Source of the DNA: GYS-P2D sp964522505
GTDB taxonomy: Bacteria > Bacteroidota > Bacteroidia > Chitinophagales > Saprospiraceae
Assembly (NCBI GenBank): GCA_964522505.1
Contig: CAZFWJ010000052.1
Span: 1 to 23,465, forward strand
Length of the DNA stretch: 23,465 bases
Reading direction: 5' to 3'
In this document: positions 14,642 to 20,575 of the stretch, piece after piece
Layout: every line of letters starts with the position of its first letter
How positions within the stretch are numbered: position 1 is the first letter of the stretch
Translations under genes and position numbers: made by a program
Notes under the pieces: generated by a model
Told to the model about the DNA's origin: nothing
Seen by the model: only the letters and a program-made list of their open reading frames with translations
The model's database searches: none

Positions 14642-15783
14642 TGGAAGCGCTCATAAAACGCCAAACCACGCTACCTGCACATGCAATTCAATTTGGCCGT
14701 TTTCTAAGAGACAAGGGATTCGAAATTGGCCCAATAGAAGTTCTTGATTTATTGCAAGCCTATCAAAAGCATGTCCCCAGTTCAGCAAAAGATCAGCAAC
14801 AGCTCTTTAAGGCCATCTGGGTCAAGAATCGGCGACAACACCTCTTGTTTGATGAGGTTTATACAGCGTTTTGGCAAGAACTAACTCGTGCCGAGAACAG
14901 CAAAACAAAAGAAAATGAAGAAGTCCAGAAGAAGCCAAAACAGGGTAAATCAAATCCCCCATCATTACAAGCATTAAAGAATTGGCTATACGGTGGTAGA
15001 ATCCAAGAAACAGAAGAGATCGCTTATTATAGTGCCTTGGAGCGTATGGGAGAAAAAGATTTTGCCCAGTTTCAATTAGATGATCATAAAGCCCTATCCG
15101 AAATCATTAGAATAATCGCACAGCGATTAGCGAATCGTCCTAGTCGGCGCTATGCGCGATCCAATACCCAAAAAACAATTGATATAAAAAATACGATCCG
15201 GCAATCTCTGCGAAAAGGCGGGGGAATAGACCACATACTTTTTAAAAAACAGCGAAATCGTAAAGTCAATATCATCATGCTGTGCGATGTGAGCAAATCC
15301 ATGGAGTTGTATAGCAAATTCTTGATTGAGTTTATGTATAGTTTTCAGCAGGTAATTCAGCACCTAAAGACATTCGTTTTTAGCACACAGTTGATCTCGT
15401 TGAGTCAAATCTTAAGAGATGGAAATTATGCTCAAGTATTAGAAAATCTCTCAGCACAAGTGCCTCACTGGTCTGGAGGCACTCGCATAGGCGCTTCTCT
15501 TGACATGTTTAGGTCAAAATATGGAGACCGTATTTTGAATAAGGACTCATTTGTGATCATTGTAAGTGATGGTTGGGATACGGGAGAGCTCGATCTACTA
15601 GAAGATTCCATGCGTTATCTTCATAAGAAGAGTCATAAACTAATATGGCTAAATCCATTAGCTGGCAATCCTAATTATACCCCTAAGACACAAGCAATGC
15701 AGCTCTGCTTACCCTATATCGATATTTTCTCTGCAATACATAATGTGGATTCCTTAAGAGCAGTATCTAGGATTCTACGATAA
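14641..15783 (+). CDS. VWA-domain protein, CoxE-like
   Basis: A 380-aa protein of the VWA/CoxE family. Its N-terminal part (about 1-180) is helical and basic, with a K/E-rich linker near 85-105. The C-terminal VWA domain (about 205-380) keeps a complete MIDAS metal site: Asp216, Ser218 and Ser220 (DVSKS), Thr281 (SGGTRIG) and Asp310 (VSDGWD). CoxE-type proteins partner with the MoxR ATPase in maturing molybdenum hydroxylases. I chose the ATG at 14641, which overlaps the MoxR stop as TGATG. The TTG one codon earlier (14638) is in frame but unlikely. It is the last gene of the unit and faces hpt convergently with only 32 bp between stops. XdhC/CoxF and MocA-type cofactor genes are not in the window. 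Confidence 0.88.
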   Translation: MEALIKRQTTLPAHAIQFGRFLRDKGFEIGPIEVLDLLQAYQKHVPSSAKDQQQLFKAIWVKNRRQHLLFDEVYTAFWQELTRAENSKTKENEEVQKKPKQGKSNPPSLQALKNWLYGGRIQETEEIAYYSALERMGEKDFAQFQLDDHKALSEIIRIIAQRLANRPSRRYARSNTQKTIDIKNTIRQSLRKGGGIDHILFKKQRNRKVNIIMLCDVSKSMELYSKFLIEFMYSFQQVIQHLKTFVFSTQLISLSQILRDGNYAQVLENLSAQVPHWSGGTRIGASLDMFRSKYGDRILNKDSFVIIVSDGWDTGELDLLEDSMRYLHKKSHKLIWLNPLAGNPNYTPKTQAMQLCLPYIDIFSAIHNVDSLRAVSRILR

Positions 15784-15815
15784 TAACCCGACAGTTGGTC
15801 TCGTCAAGGAATGCA

Positions 15816-16358
15816 CTACTCCTCTAGCTGATAGATAGCAGGCAAATCTCTACCCAACTCATCAAAGTCAAGTCCGTATCCTACGACAAACTTGTTTGGA
15901 ATACTCTTGCCAACAAAGTCGACTGGGATATCATACTGCAGGGCTTCGGGTTTGAGTAATAAACTGACAATCTTAATAGAGCTTGGCTCTTGAGACCAAA
16001 GATCCTTGATGGCTCTAGATAGCGTGAGCCCAGTGTCTACAATATCCTCTATCAGGATGACATCTTTGCCCTTAATATCTGACTTGAGCCCAAGAATTTT
16101 AGTAACTGTTCCGGTAGAATCAGTCCCTTCATAAGAAGAATACCTGACGAACTCCATCTTGAGATTAAACTTGAAATGCCTGATTAGATCCGCGGCGAAT
16201 ATGAAAGACCCATTGAGGATACAGAGTACAATAGGCACTTTATTTACATAGAGGGGATTGATCTGTTCTGCCAGAGATTGGTTGATCTGCTCAATCTCTT
16301 CCTTACCGATATATATGTCAAAACTCTTGCCATGCAGAGTTACACTGTCTTTACTCAT
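15816..16358 (-). CDS. hpt: Hypoxanthine phosphoribosyltransferase
   Basis: A 180-aa purine-salvage enzyme that makes IMP (and GMP) from hypoxanthine or guanine and PRPP in the cytoplasm. The PRPP-binding signature is VILIEDIVDTGLT (about residues 96-108). The N-terminal IVLCILNGSFIFAADLIRH loop and the late PNKFVVGYGLDFDELGRDLP segment are also characteristic, the latter contacting the base. The length is standard. Its ATG at 16356-16358 lies inside the 3' end of the M28 peptidase gene, giving an 8-base overlap, so the two are probably co-transcribed even though their roles are unrelated. Confidence 0.93.
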   Translation of the reverse strand: MSKDSVTLHGKSFDIYIGKEEIEQINQSLAEQINPLYVNKVPIVLCILNGSFIFAADLIRHFKFNLKMEFVRYSSYEGTDSTGTVTKILGLKSDIKGKDVILIEDIVDTGLTLSRAIKDLWSQEPSSIKIVSLLLKPEALQYDIPVDFVGKSIPNKFVVGYGLDFDELGRDLPAIYQLEE

Positions 16359-17751
16359 TCGTAACTTTAGTCAATCCGTGATTATCCAATAAATATACAA
16401 GACTAGTCATAGCGGCAGCGCCTAGCTTGAGTTCTCTTTCGTTCACAGCATCGATTCGATCATTTCGAGTATGGTGATAGTCAAAGTAGCGCTGTGAATC
16501 AGGCCTTAACCCAAAGAGCAATCCGTTTTGATCCTTTAGCGGATTAATATCTGCACCAGATCCACCCTTAGTCAAATGAAGGCCATACGGCTCGAGGAGC
16601 GATTCCCATTCTATGATTTGCCTATACAGTGGTGCAAAAGCTTCGTCAGTAGCATCACAGCTAAATCCTCGTGGGGAAAATCCTCCAGCGTCAGATTCTA
16701 TAGCTGCCATATGATACTCTCCATTTGCATTTGAAGCTGCCGCATATGCCAAGCCTCCTCCGAGGCCATTTTCTTCATTCATGAATAGAACGCATCTGAT
16801 AGTCCGTTTTGGTTGATAGTTCAGTTTTTTAAAAGCGTTAAACACCTCCATGGCATGTACACATCCTGCACCATCATCATGTGCTCCTCCACCAACATCC
16901 CAAGAGTCTAAGTGGCCTCCTACTAATATGATTTCATCTGGATACGTCGACCCTTTGATTTCTGCTACCACATTATAAGACGGTTTTTGTAGATCAACCA
17001 TCTGACAATGGGTCTCCACCCGCACTGTTATTTCTTGTTGCTTGAGATACGTAGAAAGCCTATCAGCATCCATTGTGCTGATAGCCACTGCTGGTATCTC
17101 GGGTACGCCATCTTTATATCGTGTTACTCCGGTGTGTGGGATGTCGTCCGTAAGTGTGGTCAACGATCTCACTAAGGTGCCGACTGCACCATATTCTGCA
17201 GCAACAGCTGGACCATTTACTCTTTGGTCTGCTGCACCGCCATAAGCAAAGAATGTCCGGATCTGCGTAGGATCCATCGGCCTATTGAAAAACACGATCT
17301 TACCTTCAATTTCATCCCTACCTAAGGCTCTGACCTCATCGAGAGTCTTAACTTCGACTACTGGCGCTTCGATGCCCACGCTACCAGTTCCTATTGAGTT
17401 GCCTAGTGCGAGTGCGTCTATCATTATGTCCTTGCCTATCTCAAGATTAGTAATAGTAACTTGCTCTGCCCCCCCACGAGTCCAATAAGGAACAGTACAA
17501 TACTGCTTGTATATCGTATCAGATAGACTGGAAAGCACCTCAGCCGTATAGTCTACAGCCTCTATGGACTCTGCTGAACCAGCTAATCTGCCACCCACTT
17601 CTTCAGATAAATGATACAACCAATCATAGCAATGACCATCGGTTAATATGTTATTGTGGATGTTTTTTATCATCCGAGCATCTTCATCAGACTGAGCAGT
17701 CAAAAGAACACATGTAATTAAAATTGCATAAATCGTCAGAACAACTCTCAT
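16351..17751 (-). CDS. Secreted M28 family zinc peptidase
   Basis: A 466-aa exported metallopeptidase of family M28, carboxypeptidase Q-like. There is a signal peptide at residues 1-19 (MRVVLTIYAILITCVLLTA, cleavage near AQS). A PA-type insert lies at about 120-240 (DEIEGKIVFFNRPMDP; AAEYGAVGTLVRS). The catalytic domain contains metal residues His280 and Asp282 (GGHLDSWDVG), Asp292 or Asp293 (HDDGAG), the Glu326-Glu327 pair (MNEENG) and a later Asp in ESDAGGFSPRG, with a C-terminal His in the DYHHTRND stretch. These agree with a di-zinc aminopeptidase or carboxypeptidase. The length is usual. The ATG at 17749-17751 is preferred over an in-frame TTG just upstream. It is divergent from the sigma factor gene, 61 bp away. 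Confidence 0.92.
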   Translation of the reverse strand: MRVVLTIYAILITCVLLTAQSDEDARMIKNIHNNILTDGHCYDWLYHLSEEVGGRLAGSAESIEAVDYTAEVLSSLSDTIYKQYCTVPYWTRGGAEQVTITNLEIGKDIMIDALALGNSIGTGSVGIEAPVVEVKTLDEVRALGRDEIEGKIVFFNRPMDPTQIRTFFAYGGAADQRVNGPAVAAEYGAVGTLVRSLTTLTDDIPHTGVTRYKDGVPEIPAVAISTMDADRLSTYLKQQEITVRVETHCQMVDLQKPSYNVVAEIKGSTYPDEIILVGGHLDSWDVGGGAHDDGAGCVHAMEVFNAFKKLNYQPKRTIRCVLFMNEENGLGGGLAYAAASNANGEYHMAAIESDAGGFSPRGFSCDATDEAFAPLYRQIIEWESLLEPYGLHLTKGGSGADINPLKDQNGLLFGLRPDSQRYFDYHHTRNDRIDAVNERELKLGAAAMTSLVYLLDNHGLTKVTNE

Positions 17752-17778
17752 CAAAGGTGATTAATATGAACTAAAAAG

Positions 17779-17786
17779 TAACTTTG
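17779..17786 (+). promoter_or_regulatory. -7 box of the sigma factor gene (TAnnTTTG)
   Basis: TAACTTTG exactly matches the Bacteroidota housekeeping -7 element, 27-34 bases before the sigma factor ATG, a sensible distance. I see no convincing -33 TTTG at 19-21 bases upstream, so activity is uncertain. Confidence 0.4.
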
Positions 17787-17812
17787 CGGCATAAATACGT
17801 CTTACTATAGCC

Positions 17813-18409
17813 ATGTTAAAGGTACTCTTTGCGCTCTTATCACAAAGTAAAAGAAACTCGCTTTCAGATGAAGAGGTGATAGCAGAATACCTGAAGAGTC
17901 AAAATCCATATTATTTTGACGTCCTCTATAATCGATATTCTGCTAAAATCTTCGGAAAGTGCTTGACATTACTTCGTGATGAATTCAAAGCTCAAGACGC
18001 TACTCAGGATATTATGATGAAGATCCTATTGAACTTGAATAAGTTCAGCGGAAATTCAAAATTCTCAACTTGGGTTTATTCGATTACCTACAACTTCTGC
18101 ATCGATAGCATACGCAAAGCGAAAAAGAATAAGAGCATCCTTATGGATGACTTGTCTATGCTATCTGACGTTGAAGATGAGGTGAGTGACAAGTTTCTAC
18201 TGGAAGTAAAACTTGAGCGTCTTAAGAAAATCCTTGAAATGATCAACGTAGAAGATAAATCCATACTACTGATGAAGTACATGGACGGACTTTCAATCAA
18301 AGATATCGCCTCAATCAAGGATAAATCCGAAAGTGCAATAAAGATGAAAATCAAGAGAGCCAAGGAAAAATTTATGAAGGTGTACCGGAAACAGTACAAA
18401 AACAATTGA
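17813..18409 (+). CDS. ECF-like RNA polymerase sigma factor
   Basis: A 198-aa sigma-70 family factor of the extracytoplasmic type. Region 2 (about residues 33-105) contains YNRYSAKIFGKCLTLL, the DATQDIMMKIL core-binding stretch and FSTWVYSITYNFCIDSIRK for -10 recognition. Region 4 (about 135-190) contains the SILLMKYMDGLSIKDIASI helix-turn-helix and a basic end. The 1-and-3-region-free layout is that of ECF factors. Divergent from it is the M28 peptidase gene. Its TGA overlaps the start of the next small gene (TGATG, 18407-18411). The next genes are a small MscS-like channel and an outer-membrane barrel, so a role in envelope or osmotic stress is plausible but inferred. No conventional transmembrane anti-sigma factor lies beside it. 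Confidence 0.9.
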   Translation: MLKVLFALLSQSKRNSLSDEEVIAEYLKSQNPYYFDVLYNRYSAKIFGKCLTLLRDEFKAQDATQDIMMKILLNLNKFSGNSKFSTWVYSITYNFCIDSIRKAKKNKSILMDDLSMLSDVEDEVSDKFLLEVKLERLKKILEMINVEDKSILLMKYMDGLSIKDIASIKDKSESAIKMKIKRAKEKFMKVYRKQYKNN

Positions 18410-18618
18410 TGATGGCTAAGCAGGACAACAACTCATTTGAAGAATTACAGCGAGAGAACGAACAGAAGTTTGAGAAATACGATCAAAAAGTCAAACACAA
18501 TGTGGATGGCAGAAAAGATTTATGGGGATTCTTTGGAGAGTTGATAGAAATGTACATCCCTCGAATCTTGAATACCATCTTAGGAATATCTCCTACAGAA
18601 CAGGAGGAAGAAGAATAG
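18409..18618 (+). CDS. Small 69-aa protein, unknown function
   Basis: A 69-aa protein not recognised from any family. The first half is charged and probably helical (SFEELQRENEQKFEKYDQKVKHN). A conserved-looking amphipathic or hydrophobic segment follows (LWGFFGELIEMYIPRILNTILG, roughly residues 37-58), and the end is an acidic tail (TEQEEEE). It has no signal peptide, no clear transmembrane helix and no zinc-finger cysteines. The ATG at 18409 overlaps the sigma stop by one base; a second ATG at 18412 is equally possible, and a TTG at 18406 is less likely. Tight coupling to the sigma gene makes an anti-sigma factor or sigma partner a fair hypothesis. No anti-sigma domain is visible. Confidence 0.65.
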   Translation: MMAKQDNNSFEELQRENEQKFEKYDQKVKHNVDGRKDLWGFFGELIEMYIPRILNTILGISPTEQEEEE

Positions 18619-18670
18619 ATATTAATTAATTGAACAATCAAATCCTTTTCAACTCAGAAAAATATATGCT

Positions 18671-19483
18671 ATGGACTTAAGCCTTATGACAGATACGTTA
18701 ACAAAATTGTGGGGTCAATTCGTCGAGGTCATTCCAAATTTTGTGGGTGCCTTGACCATATTTATTGTTGGTTTCATTATAGCTAAGATAGTTTCGAGAA
18801 TTGTAATCAAGTTATTAGAAAAAATACAGATCGATAAATTCGGTGAAAAGCTTGCTGAAATAGACATCTTTCAGAAAGCAGATCTCAAGATTAAACTCTC
18901 CAAGATTTTTGGGAAAATAATCTATTATTTCTTGCTACTATTCTTTATGGTGGCTGCTACTGATATACTCAATATGCCTGCGATATCGAATCTTGTAACT
19001 GGAATGTTTAACCTCATCCCTAAACTCATAGTTGGATTTATCATACTGATCTTTGGAATCTTATTAGCTGATGGCATAAGAGGAATTGTGGAGACGACAT
19101 TAACTTCTCTGGGCTTACCCTCAGCAAAGATGATCTCATCATTTTTGTTCTATTTCCTATTTGTTAATGTGGTCATCTCTGCAATTGCACAAGCAGAGAT
19201 CAATACGGCATTTCTTGAGCAAAACATATCTATAGTGATTGGTGGTGGAATCTTAGCTTTTGCGATAGGTTATGGTATGGCCTCTAAGGACTCTGTTGGA
19301 AATTTTTTAGCCTCCTTTTATGCTAATGGAAAAGTTGCAATTGGTGACGTAGTCGAACTTGACAATGTCAAAGGAGAAATCATAAATATGGATAAGAACA
19401 GTGTTACTATTCTGAGCGAGGATCGTCACATAGTGTATCCTCTCAAAATGCTACTAAACGAGAAAATTTCTATTTATAAATAA
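18671..19483 (+). CDS. Small mechanosensitive channel family protein
   Basis: A 270-aa inner-membrane protein of the MscS superfamily, in the CmpX/TM-helix-repeat subgroup. It has about five hydrophobic helices: the VGALTIFIVGFIIAKIVSRI repeat near residues 25-45, a helix near 80-95, LIPKLIVGFIILIFGILLADG near 115-135, then SSFLFYFLFVNVVISAIA, and a G-rich IVIGGGILAFAIGYGMASKD pore-lining-type helix. A very short beta domain follows (VAIGDVVELDNVKGEIINMDKNSVTIL), but the large MscS cytoplasmic vestibule is missing. It should open under membrane tension or act as an ion or solute leak; the activity is inferred from the family. It sits 52 bp after the small gene and 34 bp before the barrel gene, in the same direction. 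Confidence 0.85.
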   Translation: MDLSLMTDTLTKLWGQFVEVIPNFVGALTIFIVGFIIAKIVSRIVIKLLEKIQIDKFGEKLAEIDIFQKADLKIKLSKIFGKIIYYFLLLFFMVAATDILNMPAISNLVTGMFNLIPKLIVGFIILIFGILLADGIRGIVETTLTSLGLPSAKMISSFLFYFLFVNVVISAIAQAEINTAFLEQNISIVIGGGILAFAIGYGMASKDSVGNFLASFYANGKVAIGDVVELDNVKGEIINMDKNSVTILSEDRHIVYPLKMLLNEKISIYK

Positions 19484-19517
19484 ACGATTGAACTAATTAT
19501 TTTAAAACAAGCACATT

Positions 19518-20426
19518 ATGAAACGAATTTTTACCCTTTGCTTGATAGCCGTATGCGCTTTTGGTACATCATGGGGTCAGACTCTTGATGAGGATCTTAA
19601 AGCAAAAGCAGCAGAACTCGCTGATGCTCAAGCAGTAGTGGATGGACTTGCTGCCGAAGTAGCTGGTCTAGAAGCACAGATAGAAAAAAATGCTGGATGG
19701 ATCAAAGGTTATTCAGGACAGATTGGATTTGACTTCAATAACTCTAACGGATGGATTGCTAATCCTAATCCAGATGCAACATCTTCGGGATTAAGTATAT
19801 CTCTTGCTGGCTGGGCTAATAATATTAATGAAAATAACTTTTGGAGAAATAAAGGTCTCCTAACTAAAGCATGGACAGACATCGATATATCTAATAGTGA
19901 TTTGACTGAGGAAGATGATGGTTTATTTGATAATGGTACCGTAGACATCCTAAACCTCTCTTCTCTATACGGACTGAGACTAAGTGATTATTGGGCAGTA
20001 TCCGGGTTAGCTGAACTTAACACGTCAATAGAAAATTTCTTGGAACCAGGTACCTTTGATATTGGAGTTGGAGTTACTTGGACTCCAGATATTGATGACT
20101 TAGTAGTTGTGATTCATCCTTTAAACTATCATATAGCATTTCCTGCGGATGGAGCTGATTTTTCCACTACTGGGGCGATAGGTGCTAAACTTAGAGCTGA
20201 CTATAACCGTAATTTTGGTAAAGTAGCGTATAACTCAACTTTGACCTCATTCATTCCTTATGGCAATAACGATCCTACTTTATTCGAGTATACTTGGATC
20301 AACGGATTATCATTTGATATTTGGAACGGAATAGGCGTTGGTTTCAACTTCGGCATAAGAAATGCTGAATTCGAGAGTCCAGATGTACAGAGCTTCTGGT
20401 CTATTGGCCTAGCATATACCCTATAA
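19518..20426 (+). CDS. DUF3078-like outer-membrane beta-barrel protein
   Basis: A 302-aa exported protein. A signal peptide occupies residues 1-20 (MKRIFTLCLIAVCAFGTSWG, cleavage near GQT). An alanine-rich coiled-coil-like stretch follows (about 24-58, DEDLKAKAAELADAQ ... AEVAGLEAQIEKN). Then comes a series of short beta strands ending in aromatic residues, closing with FWSIGLAYTL. The pattern GFDFNNSNGWIAN and the FWRNKGLLTKAWTDI phrase resemble DUF3078, a Bacteroidota barrel family. The last residue Leu is less typical than Phe for an outer-membrane end but acceptable. It is the last gene of the four-gene group with the sigma factor and is closed by the strong terminator 86 bases beyond its stop. 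The assignment to DUF3078 is likely but not certain; a general porin or OmpW-like barrel is the alternative. Confidence 0.7.
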   Translation: MKRIFTLCLIAVCAFGTSWGQTLDEDLKAKAAELADAQAVVDGLAAEVAGLEAQIEKNAGWIKGYSGQIGFDFNNSNGWIANPNPDATSSGLSISLAGWANNINENNFWRNKGLLTKAWTDIDISNSDLTEEDDGLFDNGTVDILNLSSLYGLRLSDYWAVSGLAELNTSIENFLEPGTFDIGVGVTWTPDIDDLVVVIHPLNYHIAFPADGADFSTTGAIGAKLRADYNRNFGKVAYNSTLTSFIPYGNNDPTLFEYTWINGLSFDIWNGIGVGFNFGIRNAEFESPDVQSFWSIGLAYTL

Positions 20427-20512
20427 TTTTGACTTTTAATAAAAAAATATTTGGATAGAAGAGGGTGACCGTGTAGATTTACATTACCCGATTTTATTCT
20501 TGTTGATATCAT

Positions 20513-20546
20513 AGTCCATCCTGAGCAATTGGGATGGGCTTTTTTT
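20513..20546 (+). terminator. Strong intrinsic terminator before polA
   Basis: A 9-bp stem (20513-20521 with 20532-20540, one G-U pair) with a 10-nt loop runs into a run of 7 T (20540-20546). It lies 86 bases after the barrel gene stop and 30 bases before the polA ATG, so polA should have its own promoter downstream of it. Confidence 0.85.
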
Positions 20547-20553
20547 ATTTTTG
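20546..20553 (+). promoter_or_regulatory. Possible -7 box of polA
   Basis: TATTTTTG matches TAnnTTTG 23 bases before the polA ATG, directly after the terminator T-run. No -33 TTTG is visible upstream and the match lies in T-rich sequence, so it may be chance. Confidence 0.25.
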
Positions 20554-20575
20554 GCTCCACATAATCAAGTCTTAC

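Noticed and set aside
17752..17754. TTG start for the M28 peptidase
   Set aside because: The ATG one codon downstream begins the signal peptide well; the TTG is most likely just in-frame sequence.
20534..20575. Longer polA start at 20534
   Set aside because: This ATG sits in the terminator hairpin and the 14 extra residues have no polymerase I similarity.
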